The notes below the pieces were generated by a model. The model made no database searches. It saw only the letters and a program-made list of their open reading frames with translations, and was not told where the DNA came from. Both the position numbers and the translations under genes were made by a program. Of a stretch of 33,088 nucleotides of DNA, positions 1-8,537 are shown piece after piece. Each line of letters begins with the position of its first letter. Position 1 is the stretch's first letter. This DNA is from Chitinophagales bacterium 62-2 (GTDB lineage Bacteria; Bacteroidota; Bacteroidia; Chitinophagales; Chitinophagaceae): positions 1-33,088 of the forward strand of contig MWYU01000730.1 in the NCBI GenBank assembly GCA_002050375.1, in the 5' to 3' direction.

Positions 1-288
1 AGTATGAGGCTTTGGACCAAAGATAGTACCACCGCCTTTATACAAAGGATTCCGAATATTACCTTTACGGCTTCCACCAGTTCCTTTTTGCTTATGTAGT
101 TTACGGCTTGCGCCTTGTACTTCGGCACGTGTCTTTACTTTATGAGTTCCCTGACGCTGAGAGCCCAAATATTGCTTAACAGCAAGATAAACAACGTGCT
201 CATTTGGCTCTGCACCAAAGATTTCTTCCGGTAACTCAATAGTTCTTCCGGTTGGCTGACCTTGTATATTTAAAACGTCTGCTTGCAT
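1..288 (-). CDS. rplD: 50S ribosomal protein L4, C-terminal part cut by window edge
   Basis: This is the first 96 codons of ribosomal protein L4, a primary 23S rRNA-binding protein that lines the peptide exit tunnel. The reading frame begins with ATG at 288 (MQADVLNIQGQPTGRTIELP) and stays open to base 1, so the gene continues outside the window. The stretch GASRKLHKQKGTGGSRKG followed by GGGTIFGPKP is the conserved tunnel-loop region of L4. The start is 2 nt beyond the rplC stop, as expected for translational coupling in the S10 operon. The order rpsJ-rplC-rplD is the universal one. Nothing in the visible part looks abnormal. Confidence 0.95.
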   Translation of the reverse strand, partial: MQADVLNIQGQPTGRTIELPEEIFGAEPNEHVVYLAVKQYLGSQRQGTHKVKTRAEVQGASRKLHKQKGTGGSRKGNIRNPLYKGGGTIFGPKPHT

Positions 289-290
289 AA

Positions 291-908
291 TTATTTCTGT
301 ATTAAAACGATGGAACCATTGTGGCCGGGAACAGAACCACTAATTAATATGTAATTCCTGTCAGAGAAAATCTTAACCACTTTCAACCCTTTAACCTTAA
401 CGCGGTCCTGGCCCATACGCCCAGCCATACGCATCCCTTTAAATACTCTTGCAGGATACGATGAGCCACCGACAGATCCGGGAGCTCTCTGACGGTCGTG
501 CTGTCCATGAGAAGCTTCACCCACACCATGGAAACCATGACGTTTAACAACACCTTGAAAACCTTTACCTTTTGTAGTACCTACTACTTCGACACTATCG
601 CCTTCAGCAAAAATGTCTACGGTAATTGTTCCCCCTAATGTTTGTTCTAAAGTTGAATTTCTGAATTCTTTCACTACACGTTTAGAAGTAGTATTGGCCT
701 TTGCGAAGTGATTAAGTTGGGCCTTGGTGGAGTTCTTTTCTTTTTTGTCGCCATAAGCAACCTGGATGGCACTGTAACCATCCGACTCAGGAGTTTTAAC
801 CTGGGTGACAACACAGGGACCAGCTTCGATGATGGTACAGGCTGTCTGCTTTCCATCGGTACCGAAGATACTGGTCATCCCAATCTTTTTACCAATAATA
901 CCTTTCAT
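291..908 (-). CDS. rplC: 50S ribosomal protein L3
   Basis: L3 is a 23S rRNA-binding protein near the peptidyl transferase centre and one of the first to assemble on the large subunit. The 205-residue product has the usual bacterial length. It starts with the typical [15 protein letters not shown] and carries the conserved extension around residues 130-167, with [20 protein letters not shown] and [10 protein letters not shown]. The gene is followed after 2 nt by rplD. It is preceded by an unusual gap of 342 nt to rpsJ, which is normally close by. The ATG at 908 is the standard L3 start, so the gap is not caused by a misplaced start. Identification is secure. Confidence 0.97.
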   Translation of the reverse strand: MKGIIGKKIGMTSIFGTDGKQTACTIIEAGPCVVTQVKTPESDGYSAIQVAYGDKKEKNSTKAQLNHFAKANTTSKRVVKEFRNSTLEQTLGGTITVDIFAEGDSVEVVGTTKGKGFQGVVKRHGFHGVGEASHGQHDRQRAPGSVGGSSYPARVFKGMRMAGRMGQDRVKVKGLKVVKIFSDRNYILISGSVPGHNGSIVLIQK

Positions 909-1019
909 TGTTTATTGTTTATACCCCAATGGTTAAGAGGACAATCCTTGTTGATCCTGCGTTTGGTGCACGAAGGAAGGATTTCAATCCCCGTTTGCTG
1001 ACCGACCTTTTCCGTTGTT

Positions 1020-1035
1020 TTCCGCCGCGGCGGAA
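1020..1035. repeat. GC-rich perfect palindrome between rpsJ and rplC
   Basis: TTCCGCCGCGGCGGAA equals its own reverse complement over 16 bases and is far richer in G+C than its surroundings. It could form a hairpin in the operon transcript or be a protein-binding palindrome. No T-tract follows it in either direction, so it is not a classical terminator. Confidence 0.6.
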
Positions 1036-1090
1036 GAGGAAGTACCGGCAGTAAACAAACCTCGAAGGGCTTGTTCATATGTGAAGCCCT

Positions 1091-1141
1091 CAACCCCTAA
1101 AGGGGAGTAGAGAGCAATGCCCACCCTAAAGGGAGTAGAGC
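1091..1141. repeat. Two imperfect copies of a CCCTAAAGGG palindromic repeat
   Basis: The sequence holds CCCCTAAAGGGGAGTAGAG (from 1094) and then CCCTAAAGGGAGTAGAG (from 1124). The two copies share the same right-hand side and are about 30 bases apart. Short palindromes of this CCCTAAAGGG kind are frequent in gaps between genes of Bacteroidota genomes (recalled, not searched). Their presence inside a ribosomal-protein operon is unusual. Confidence 0.65.
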
Positions 1142-1250
1142 ATTTATTAATTAATTATTTATCAGCGCTCTTTTTTCGTACTACCAGGTACGATTGAGAG
1201 ATGATGTATTTTAAGAACTTTTATTTCCCTTCAGGATTAGGGCTCTTGAC

Positions 1251-1556
1251 TTATGCCTTGATCTCAACTTCAACACCAGAAGGTAGGTCGAGCCTGCTTA
1301 GAGCATCAACGGTCCTGGAAGATGAGGTATATATATCTAACAATCTTTTGTGCGTACACAATTGAAACTGCTCACGGGCCTTTTTGTTAACATGGGGCGA
1401 ACGTAGTACCGTGAATATTTTCTTGTGCGTAGGTAAAGGTATTGGACCAGTTACTACAGCACCGGTACTGCGAACAGTTTTTACAATCTTCTCAGCAGAT
1501 TTATCTACCAGGTTGTGATCGTAAGATTGAAGTTTAATTCTTATTCGTTGAGACAT
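1251..1556 (-). CDS. rpsJ: 30S ribosomal protein S10
   Basis: S10 sits in the head of the small subunit and, as NusE, also takes part in antitermination. The product reads [21 protein letters not shown] and continues through the conserved [13 protein letters not shown] and [14 protein letters not shown] segments to [18 protein letters not shown], which is the full family length (101 residues). I chose the ATG at 1556 because S10 proteins begin [12 protein letters not shown] two codons earlier would add only two residues. The gene opens the S10 operon here: elongation factor G and S7/S12 genes, often directly upstream in Bacteroidota, are absent. A promoter and a leader hairpin lie just upstream. 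Confidence 0.97.
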   Translation of the reverse strand: MSQRIRIKLQSYDHNLVDKSAEKIVKTVRSTGAVVTGPIPLPTHKKIFTVLRSPHVNKKAREQFQLCTHKRLLDIYTSSSRTVDALSRLDLPSGVEVEIKA

Positions 1557-1564
1557 ATTCAAAC

Positions 1565-1583
1565 CCCAATTTTATTAATTGGG
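1565..1583 (-). promoter_or_regulatory. Hairpin in the rpsJ 5' leader
   Basis: A perfect 7-bp stem, CCCAATT with AATTGGG around a 5-nt loop, lies 8 nt ahead of the rpsJ ATG. If transcription begins shortly after the predicted -7 box, nearly the whole 5' untranslated region is this hairpin. It could stabilise the message end or hide the start codon. Ribosomal-protein feedback is possible but not shown. Confidence 0.5.
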
Positions 1584-1587
1584 AGCG

Positions 1588-1618
1588 CAAAGGTAAGGGG
1601 GAATAGAATACAGGCAAA
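1588..1618 (-). promoter_or_regulatory. Bacteroidota-type promoter for the S10 operon
   Basis: Read on the minus strand, TTTG (1618-1615) is followed after 19 nt by TACCTTTG (1595-1588). This fits the Bacteroidota primary sigma consensus, TTTG at -33 and TAnnTTTG at -7 with about 19 nt between. The start of transcription would fall near 1582, about 25 nt ahead of the rpsJ start codon. Confidence 0.7.
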
Positions 1619-1793
1619 TAATTTTTGAAAGTATTTTGTGATAAATGAGGGAAAACAGGGGTTTTAATGAATTGTTTAGCGTTTGAAAAGTAAAAAGCTT
1701 CAATTAGAAAGCGATTTATTACTTTCTTACATATCGAATTCCAAAGCCTCCTTGTGCTGCGCCTTCAATTTGCCTACTCTTCAAACACATACT

Positions 1794-2768
1794 TCAACTT
1801 AGCCAGGTTTTTAAAGTAATAAGATCTTTTTGCATAGCCTCTATTACTTTTTCTTTTTCTATTGTCAATTTATCAGACCCGGCTTCCGCTCCGCCTAACG
1901 GGTATTCGTAATGAACAGATACCGGACCGTTATACTTATAACCTTTCATCAATTCAAAGTATTTTTTAAAGTTTACCATACCCTTACCTAACGCAACATT
2001 TTCCTCAGTCCAGTTACCATCTTTTAGTGCCCATGTAAAGTCCTTAATGTTTATTGTCTTAATAAAAGGGTGTAACAATTCCAATCCTAATATCCATGAA
2101 TTAGCACCTTCAACCGTTGCATGCCTAATATCGTACTGACATCCAATCCAGCGTGGGTCTAAGTCTTTTATCACCATCCATAAATCCCAAACGGCTGCAC
2201 CAAAACCAGCACCAGCATGGTTTTGATAAGCACCATGAATATTATACTTCTTATTTAGCTTCTCCATCTTTACAAGGGTACTTTTGAAAGTATCCAAATT
2301 CTTAGCAATACTGTTTTTTTCCAAATACTTAAACCAATTCATGCGGTAATATCCTATTCCCAATTGGCGAGCAGTTTTTAAAATTCTTTCTGTATAAGGA
2401 TCTTCAGCATCAGTGATTTCAGTGGTAAGCGTATAAACATTAAGTCCGGCTTTTCTAACAGCCTCCACGGCCTTGGGTAAATCTTCTTCAACCCTTTCAG
2501 GTAAAACATGACCTTTAGATCTCACTGTTAAGTCAATTCCGTCAAAACCCATTTTTGCTGCTGTAGCTGCCATTTGCTGATAGTCTAACCATTGCAGGTT
2601 CTTTGAAAAAATTGAAATTTTACTTGCCGTATCACTTAATTTTTTAAAGGAGGAATTACTGTAGTTGGTCTCTTTTGGTAACATACTAAAAGTTTTCAAT
2701 CCGCCAGTTAAAGCAGTGCCTGCAAGCATAGCTTTAGTAATAAACTCTTTTCTTGTTTGATAGCTCAT
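1794..2768 (-). CDS. Exported sugar phosphate isomerase/epimerase-like TIM-barrel protein
   Basis: The 324-residue product resembles the xylose-isomerase-like TIM-barrel family (AP-endonuclease-2 fold), whose members isomerise or epimerise sugars using a divalent metal. The N-terminus MSYQTRKEFITKAMLAGTALTG resembles a twin-arginine-type signal with only a weak RK pair, so export is likely but not certain. Barrel-type segments include MGFDGIDLTVR near residue 74, YQNHAGAGFG with a His near 180, CQYDIRHATVEG with Asp and His near 215, and INIKDFTW near 240. The C-terminal HYEYPLGGAEAGS supplies further polar barrel residues. It stands alone between the S10 operon and the ABC exporter genes. 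The substrate cannot be told from sequence. Confidence 0.8.
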   Translation of the reverse strand: MSYQTRKEFITKAMLAGTALTGGLKTFSMLPKETNYSNSSFKKLSDTASKISIFSKNLQWLDYQQMAATAAKMGFDGIDLTVRSKGHVLPERVEEDLPKAVEAVRKAGLNVYTLTTEITDAEDPYTERILKTARQLGIGYYRMNWFKYLEKNSIAKNLDTFKSTLVKMEKLNKKYNIHGAYQNHAGAGFGAAVWDLWMVIKDLDPRWIGCQYDIRHATVEGANSWILGLELLHPFIKTINIKDFTWALKDGNWTEENVALGKGMVNFKKYFELMKGYKYNGPVSVHYEYPLGGAEAGSDKLTIEKEKVIEAMQKDLITLKTWLS

Positions 2769-2828
2769 ATCATTTATTATTTAACCATCACTATTAATGT
2801 ATTTCACACTTATATATACTTCTGTCTC

Positions 2829-5402
2829 TTAAACTTCCTGCCGTAAAATCTCCAGGGGTGATTTTATCAATACAACCCTGCTATTCATTAACCCGATAAT
2901 TACTGTAAGCAGGCAAATTAGAATAAACACAACCAATATAGGTAAAAGTTGTGGTGTAAATGTGGTATCAAAAGTATAATGTGCTAACCCCCAGCCTGCT
3001 GCCAGGGCAAGCAAAATACCGGTAAAGGCTGCAAAGGCACCAAGAAAAAAATATTCAAGTGCGGTTATGGCAAGTATTTGCCGGCGATTAGCGCCAAGGG
3101 TTCTTAATAATACACTTTCCTGCATCCGCTGGTATTTGCTGATTACTACAGACGCAATAAGCACAACCAATCCCGTTATAATACTAAAACCAGCCATAAA
3201 ACGGATAACGAAACCAATCTTACTTAGTATTTGGTCCAGTATGCTAAGTACCAGGCTTAGATCAATAATTGAAACATTGGGAAATTGTTTTACAACCGCT
3301 TGCTGAAATCGTGCTGATACAGCAGCAGATGAAACCCGTGTCATTAACACGTGAAACTGTGGTGCATCTTCCAATACGCCTGTTGGAAAAAGCACCAGGA
3401 AATTGGTTTGTACACGATTCCAATCTACTTGCCTCAAGCTGCCCACAACTACTGGCATAACGGTTCCCTGCACATTAAATATCATGCTATCCCCCACTTC
3501 AATTTGGTTTCTGTTAGCAAACCTTTCTTCCAGCGAAACGTAAACGGGTTCGGAAGGATTACCAGCTTTTCCTATCCACTTACCCTTAGTGATCTTTTCT
3601 GAAGACGAGAGTGTGTCGCGGAAAGTAACCCGATATTCCCTGCCAAATATCCAACGCTGTATTTTAATAGAACTGTCTTTTTGCAATGTTGAAGCTGTTA
3701 TGTTATTTACTGCTTCCAGCCGCATGTTTACTATTGGCACTGTTTGGTTCAAAGGCAAACCCTGCTTCTGCGCCAGTTCCAATAGATCTTGCTTTTGACT
3801 TGTTTGAATGTCGAACAAAACAATGTTAGGCTGGTTTCCACCTGCAGAAAGTGTGACACGGTTAAGTAAAATGGTTTGAATAAAAAATAAAATACAAATG
3901 AAGGCAGTACCAAGCCCAATAGAAACAATGAGAATGGATGTTTGATTATTGGGGCGGTAAAGGTTGGCTAAACCCTGCCGCCATAAATAACTCCATGAAG
4001 ACGGAAAGAAACGACGCACCAGCCACATAAGTAAAGATGCAATTCCGGCCAGTATGAGAAACGCTACTATTACACCGATAGTAAAAGAGACAGATTGCTT
4101 CCAGTTCTTTAGCTGAAAACTACTGAATATAAAAATGAATAGAACAATCAATAGATACACCAACCATTTAATAGGGTCTTTAAATAAATTGGTGGATTGC
4201 AATGACAGGCGCAGTGTATTTAGCGGCGATACATTACGGATAGAAACGAGCGGCAGTAAAGCAAAAAGAATGGATATAATTAGTCCCAATAACACGCCTG
4301 TTCCAATAGCAGTCCATGAGATATTATTAGCTATTTTTATTGGAAGAAAATCTTTTAGCACTACCGGAAGGAACTGTTGTATTACCGATCCTAAAGCAGC
4401 GCCAATAACAGAACCGACAAGCCCGATACCAACTATCTGTATAAGGTATATCAGAAATGATTGGGAAGCTTTTGCACCAAGGCACCGCAGCACGGCAATG
4501 CTGTTTATCTTTTCTCTTACATAAATATGAATAGCGCTTGCTACACCTATGCAACCTAATAACAACGCAATAAAACCTACCAATGATAGAAAGCGGGTTA
4601 CGTCGCTAAAAGACCGGGCCGTATCTTCTTTCTGGCTTTCGACAGTGTCATAATTTAATCCTTCTTTTTCAAGTCTTGGCTCAATACCCGCAGTCAGCTG
4701 CCGGATGTTAATGGGCCGGTCGTACTTATAATAAAACCGGTAACCTATGTTACTTCCCTTCTGTTCTAACCCTGTTTGCTTAAGGAACTTTAACGGAATG
4801 TACACCACAGGAGCAACGGACGCAGAGAAGCCGGTTTGTCCCGGGGCGCTTATTAATATTCCCGCAATCCTAAACGTTACATTTCCCACTTTTATCGAAT
4901 CGCCTACTGTAGCATTAAATTGCATCATCAACGTTTGATCAACCAAAGCCTGTTGTTCATTTCTAAAAGTTCTTGCAACCACCACCGGGTTGGTTTCAAG
5001 ATCGCCATAGTAAGGAAACTCTCCCTGCAATGCCCTTACCTGTATCAATCTTGTACCTCCGCCTTTAGGAAAATAAACCATTGAAGCAAATCTCCGTTCC
5101 TCCGATCTTCTGTCTCCTAACGAATCAATCAAACCTTTTAGTGCGGGAGACACTGGCTTATTGCTGGTAATTTCAAGGTCGGCTCCAATAAGGCTCGCAG
5201 CCTGCTTATCAATCTCCTGCCGCAAATTGTTGCTTAAAGAATAGATAGCTACTAATGCGGCTATTCCTAAAATGACCGAAGACACGAACAAAAATAACCG
5301 CGACCGGTTACGCCGGCTATCCCGCCATGCCATCTTTATAAGCCAGGGAAATTGTAAGCCTTTATTTTCGATCGTACGATTATTCTCAAATGATTCTTCC
5401 AT
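2829..5402 (-). CDS. YbbP-like ABC transporter permease with two FtsX domains
   Basis: This large inner-membrane permease (857 residues) belongs to the YbbP/MacB-type group that works with a LolD-like ATPase to extract or move lipids or hydrophobic compounds at the outer face of the membrane. After a positively charged N-terminal stretch (AWRDSRRNRSR) comes the first membrane helix (near 36-60) and a large extracytoplasmic domain. Two FtsX-type four-helix blocks follow: one near 270-400 with the LGAKASQSFLIYLIQ signature, and one near 735-857 with LRTLGANRRQILAITALEYFFLG. A further group of helices near 410-510 joins the halves. E. coli YbbP is slightly shorter (about 800). It lies 116 nt downstream of its ATPase gene, and the pair diverges from a TesA-like gene as in E. 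coli. The transported substrate is unknown. Confidence 0.85.
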   Translation of the reverse strand: MEESFENNRTIENKGLQFPWLIKMAWRDSRRNRSRLFLFVSSVILGIAALVAIYSLSNNLRQEIDKQAASLIGADLEITSNKPVSPALKGLIDSLGDRRSEERRFASMVYFPKGGGTRLIQVRALQGEFPYYGDLETNPVVVARTFRNEQQALVDQTLMMQFNATVGDSIKVGNVTFRIAGILISAPGQTGFSASVAPVVYIPLKFLKQTGLEQKGSNIGYRFYYKYDRPINIRQLTAGIEPRLEKEGLNYDTVESQKEDTARSFSDVTRFLSLVGFIALLLGCIGVASAIHIYVREKINSIAVLRCLGAKASQSFLIYLIQIVGIGLVGSVIGAALGSVIQQFLPVVLKDFLPIKIANNISWTAIGTGVLLGLIISILFALLPLVSIRNVSPLNTLRLSLQSTNLFKDPIKWLVYLLIVLFIFIFSSFQLKNWKQSVSFTIGVIVAFLILAGIASLLMWLVRRFFPSSWSYLWRQGLANLYRPNNQTSILIVSIGLGTAFICILFFIQTILLNRVTLSAGGNQPNIVLFDIQTSQKQDLLELAQKQGLPLNQTVPIVNMRLEAVNNITASTLQKDSSIKIQRWIFGREYRVTFRDTLSSSEKITKGKWIGKAGNPSEPVYVSLEERFANRNQIEVGDSMIFNVQGTVMPVVVGSLRQVDWNRVQTNFLVLFPTGVLEDAPQFHVLMTRVSSAAVSARFQQAVVKQFPNVSIIDLSLVLSILDQILSKIGFVIRFMAGFSIITGLVVLIASVVISKYQRMQESVLLRTLGANRRQILAITALEYFFLGAFAAFTGILLALAAGWGLAHYTFDTTFTPQLLPILVVFILICLLTVIIGLMNSRVVLIKSPLEILRQEV

Positions 5403-5518
5403 ATTGTTTTAATGGTATTTATCGTGCTTGCATTTCTATTCACTATTGATCAATTGATAGCCCGAAATTGATAGCCGAAAATAATACTCGTTTCTAAATA
5501 TTCCGGTGGTACTAAAAC

Positions 5519-6217
5519 TTATTCAACTTGAGCAGCAATCGTTTGTTCATCGCTCACCATTTTTCCACCTTTCAGGCGAATAATGCGACCAGTTTTTGAA
5601 GCTAATTCGTGATCATGTGTAACTAATATCAGCGTTGTCCCGGCTTCTTTGTTCAGGTCAAAAATTAGCTTTACAATTTTTTCACTGGTTTCTGCATCCA
5701 GGTTTCCTGTGGGCTCATCGGCAAACAAAATTTGAGGCTTATTAGAGAAGGCCCTTGCAAGTGATACCCTTTGCTGCTCTCCCCCACTTAATTGCGCAGG
5801 ATAATGATGACCACGATCTGCAAGGCCAACTTTATTTAAAAGGTCAACGGCTCTTAGCCTTATATTTTTTTCTCCTCTAAGCTCTAAAGGCACCATCACA
5901 TTTTCGAGCGCAGTAAGTGTTGGTAATAATTGAAAATTTTGAAAAATAAAGCCTACATATAAATTGCGAACCTGCGCCCGCCGGTCTTCACTTAGTTCGT
6001 CTAATCTTATATTGTGCAAATAAATAGAACCCGAACTGGAACGATCGAGCCCCGCACATAAACCAAGCAAAGTAGTTTTGCCGCTACCAGAAGGACCTAC
6101 AATTGCAAGGGTTGAACCTGCATCAACTGAAAAACTGATATGATCTAAAACGGTTAAAGTGTTGCCTGCACTTTGATACATTTTGCTTACCCCTTCCAAA
6201 CTAAGTATTGTTTCCAT
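5519..6217 (-). CDS. YbbA/LolD-type ABC transporter ATP-binding protein
   Basis: This 232-residue cytoplasmic ATPase powers the neighbouring FtsX-type permease. All motifs are intact: Walker A GPSGSGKT at 41-48, Q-loop Gln93 in FIFQNFQLLPTLTALENV, signature LSGGEQQRVSLARA at 143-156, Walker B ILFADEPTGNLD with catalytic Glu168, and the H-loop His201 in LVTHD. The QNFQLLPTLTA and DEPTGNLD wording is typical of the LolD/MacB/YbbA subgroup. The start ATG at 6217 precedes the usual METILSLEGVSKMY. It is divergent from the TesA-like esterase with a 70-nt gap, so both probably share a control region. The ybbA-ybbP-tesA clustering supports the assignment over LolD itself. Confidence 0.88.
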   Translation of the reverse strand: METILSLEGVSKMYQSAGNTLTVLDHISFSVDAGSTLAIVGPSGSGKTTLLGLCAGLDRSSSGSIYLHNIRLDELSEDRRAQVRNLYVGFIFQNFQLLPTLTALENVMVPLELRGEKNIRLRAVDLLNKVGLADRGHHYPAQLSGGEQQRVSLARAFSNKPQILFADEPTGNLDAETSEKIVKLIFDLNKEAGTTLILVTHDHELASKTGRIIRLKGGKMVSDEQTIAAQVE

Positions 6218-6287
6218 TAATGTTTTTAATTTATATTGCTACAGATCGGCAAAAAGCATCTGACATAAAAGTACTTGATAACTAATA

Positions 6288-7043
6288 ATGAAAATGGTAA
6301 GGATAATGTTTAAAAGTTTAAAGTTTATTTATATCTCCCTGTTTAACATTAGTGGTCGGGCACTTAAAACAACTTTATTTATAAGCTCTATTTGTATAAT
6401 TGCTGTTTGCTGTAATAACAAAGAGAAGTCGCCAAATACACAATCTAATTCTAATGTTGCCACTAAAGAAACAGCTTTGGATCCGCTTTCAAAAAAGACA
6501 ATCATATTTTTCGGCAATAGCCTTACAGCAGGTTATGGCCTGGAACCTGAACAGGCTTTTCCTTTTTTGATACAAAAAAAGATAGACTCTCTTCAACTAA
6601 ATTATAAGGTAATAAACGCAGGTGTAAGTGGCGAAACCTCATCGGGTGGCAATAGCCGTATTACCTGGATTTTGAAACAACCGGTTGATGTTTTTGTACT
6701 TGAACTCGGAGCTAATGACGGCTTGCGGGGCATACCTGTAGCGGCGACCAAAAGAAATTTGCAGGAGATTATCGATAAGGTAAAAGCAAAATATCCGGAG
6801 GCACAATTAGTACTTGCAGGAATGCAGGTGCCACCAAATATGGGCGCAAAATATGCAACAGATTTTCAATCAATGTTCCCGGCACTGGAAAAGCAAAACA
6901 ATATAATTTTAATTCCTTTTTTGCTGGAAGGTGTAGGTGGGGATGTTAAGTTTAACCAGCAGGATGGCATTCACCCAAACGTTGAAGGAGCGAGAATAGT
7001 TGCAGAAAATGTATGGAAGCACTTGCAGAATGTTTTGAAGTAG
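6288..7043 (+). CDS. tesA: TesA-like SGNH/GDSL arylesterase, probable lipoprotein
   Basis: TesA-type enzymes hydrolyse acyl-CoA thioesters, aryl esters and lysophospholipids in the periplasm. The 251-residue product has the SGNH blocks in order: FFGNSLTAGYGL with nucleophile Ser78 (GNS in place of the common GDS), the oxyanion Gly115 in NAGVSGETSSGG, Asn143 in LGANDGLRG, and Asp226/His229 in DGIHPNVEGA. The N-terminus has a hydrophobic segment ending IIAVCCNN at Cys41/42, which suggests a lipoprotein signal, though the lipobox is imperfect and the segment starts late. Met7 is an alternative start. It is transcribed away from the YbbA/YbbP exporter genes, the same layout as E. coli tesA-ybbAP, which hints at a shared lipid-related task. 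Confidence 0.85.
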   Translation: MKMVRIMFKSLKFIYISLFNISGRALKTTLFISSICIIAVCCNNKEKSPNTQSNSNVATKETALDPLSKKTIIFFGNSLTAGYGLEPEQAFPFLIQKKIDSLQLNYKVINAGVSGETSSGGNSRITWILKQPVDVFVLELGANDGLRGIPVAATKRNLQEIIDKVKAKYPEAQLVLAGMQVPPNMGAKYATDFQSMFPALEKQNNIILIPFLLEGVGGDVKFNQQDGIHPNVEGARIVAENVWKHLQNVLK

Positions 7044-7163
7044 CCGGGGTAGAAACTATAGTTTGATAATTTATGTTGTGGGGAAATATGAGCTGTAACT
7101 GAAGTTTGTTTTACAGATGAAGATGTTGTTTTATTATAGATCAATTTATAAGTTAGAGCTTTA

Positions 7164-8411
7164 CTAAACTAATTCTATAACTGTAATCTCGGGCAAAATG
7201 CCTACGCGGCCGGGATAGCCGATAAAGCCAAATCCCCTGTTGACATACAACTTCTGCTTTCCTTCTTCGTACAAGCCTGCCCATTGTTTGTACACCCATT
7301 GCACCGGGCTCCATTTAAAGAACGGTGTTTCAAAACCGAACTGCATACCATGTGTATGGCCTGATAAAACAAGATCAATATCCGGATATTTAGGTCGAAC
7401 TTCTGCATCCCAATGACTTGGGTCGTGACTCATCAAAATTTTAAAAGGATATTTCTCAGCACCTGAATAAGCCACATCTAATTTGCCGTATTTAGGAAAC
7501 CGTGCTTTTGAGCTCCAGTTCTCAATCCCGATTAGTCCGATCGCTTCACCGTTTCTTGCAATAGGAACGTGCTCATTCATCAATAACCGCCAACCCAATT
7601 GCCTGTGAATTAATTTTAAATTCTCCAGGTTTTGCTTTTTTGCTTCTGCGGAATCCCAGGTTACATAATCGCCGTAATCATGATTTCCAAGTGTACTATA
7701 AACCCCCAAGGGGGCTTTGAACTGTTTGAACACCTCCATATAATCATGCATCTCCGTTGACCGGTCATTTACAAGGTCGCCGGTAAATAAAATAAGATCA
7801 GGATTTTCTTTTAATACCAGGTTTACGCCCCTTTGCACTGCCTCTTTATCTGTAAAACTACCGGAGTGAATATCGCTTACCTGTATCACCTTTAATCCTT
7901 TAAACGAGTGTGGTAAGTTGTCATACTTTAGTCTTATTCTTTTTACATGGTAATTATATTTGTTACTGAACCCAAAAACAAGGGTTCCGAAAAGAGTTCC
8001 GCCAATGCCAACACCTAACCAGCTTAAGAAGGCTGAGCGACTAATGATCCCGCTTTCATCTACGAACCTTACACCAAACCCCGGAAATACCTTTCCCATT
8101 ATCCACATTAAGGCCCGTCGTACATCATCCAATAAAAAGAAGATTGCAGCTACCAGTTTTGCAAAGAACAATCCCACGATTGTAGCGAAAACATAAGCAC
8201 GAACATTTTTTGGCCAGCTTTCGTAATTCAAATAGGGCATTAGCACCATTAAAGCAACCGCCGCAATAGAGATGAGCCAATAAATTGAATATATGGTAAG
8301 TTTTGTTTTTTCCGTTGACCCTGAAGACAGTGCTTTAATAACCTGGAAAACGTACAAATCGAGCAAAAGCATTATTATTATAATCATCCACCATCCACTC
8401 CTGTTACGCAT
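7164..8411 (-). CDS. Membrane-anchored metallophosphoesterase (YkuE-like)
   Basis: The catalytic part is a calcineurin-like phosphoesterase with a two-metal site. Numbered from the ATG at 8411, it shows Asp180 and His182 in VSDIHSG, Asp212 in FTGDLVND, Asn243-His244 in LGNHDYGD, His329 in MSHDP, and His352/His354 in SGHTHGMQ, so every metal ligand is present. Ahead of it are about four hydrophobic helices (near 8-26, 40-62, 73-98 and 127-147). The phosphoesterase domain would sit on one face of the membrane, probably the outer one as in similar proteins. A TTG at 8438 would add nine residues, but the ATG is followed by a normal membrane start (MRNRSGWW). It faces tesA tail to tail. The substrate may be a lipid phosphate or UDP-sugar lipid; this is inference. 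Confidence 0.85.
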   Translation of the reverse strand: MRNRSGWWMIIIIMLLLDLYVFQVIKALSSGSTEKTKLTIYSIYWLISIAAVALMVLMPYLNYESWPKNVRAYVFATIVGLFFAKLVAAIFFLLDDVRRALMWIMGKVFPGFGVRFVDESGIISRSAFLSWLGVGIGGTLFGTLVFGFSNKYNYHVKRIRLKYDNLPHSFKGLKVIQVSDIHSGSFTDKEAVQRGVNLVLKENPDLILFTGDLVNDRSTEMHDYMEVFKQFKAPLGVYSTLGNHDYGDYVTWDSAEAKKQNLENLKLIHRQLGWRLLMNEHVPIARNGEAIGLIGIENWSSKARFPKYGKLDVAYSGAEKYPFKILMSHDPSHWDAEVRPKYPDIDLVLSGHTHGMQFGFETPFFKWSPVQWVYKQWAGLYEEGKQKLYVNRGFGFIGYPGRVGILPEITVIELV

Positions 8412-8537
8412 ATACAAAATTTTTGCAAAGTAAACCAATTAGAATATTCCTGTTTGAACAAGTGTTGAAAACTTGAAACTTCCTTTAACCTTAAAACATC
8501 CATTTTGTTTAGGGTATAATGTATTTTTGAGGCGAAG

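Larger units (their letters stand above)
909..1250. other. Long non-coding gap inside the S10 operon, made of repeat-like DNA
   Basis: No convincing gene lies in these 342 bases. An open frame at 905-1093 translates to a composition unlike any protein and runs straight through repeats. From right to left in plus coordinates one sees CCCTAAAGGG-type repeats (1091-1141), a perfect 16-bp palindrome TTCCGCCGCGGCGGAA (1020-1035) and a small hairpin GGATT-tc-AATCC near 985. In most bacteria rpsJ and rplC are separated by a few to a few dozen bases. I infer that intergenic repeat sequences were inserted or expanded here. They may change transcript stability or partly terminate transcription between S10 and L3. 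Confidence 0.6.

Noticed and set aside
905-1093. 62-codon frame in the rpsJ-rplC gap
   Set aside because: It runs through repeat and palindrome sequence, overlaps the rplC start, and has no protein-like composition.
3348-3357. CACGTGAAAC, a perfect half of the parS consensus
   Set aside because: Only the right half matches; the left half (ATTAA in place of TGTTT) does not, and it lies inside the permease coding sequence. A 10-base match on either strand in 33 kb is not rare enough.
5453-5479. ATTGATAGCC(C)GAA occurring twice in tandem between the ABC transporter genes
   Set aside because: Only two copies with one indel; too short to call a functional repeat.
7053-7064. 12-bp palindrome AAACTATAGTTT after tesA
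   Set aside because: It is A+T-rich with no T-tract, and similar palindromes are expected by chance in this composition.
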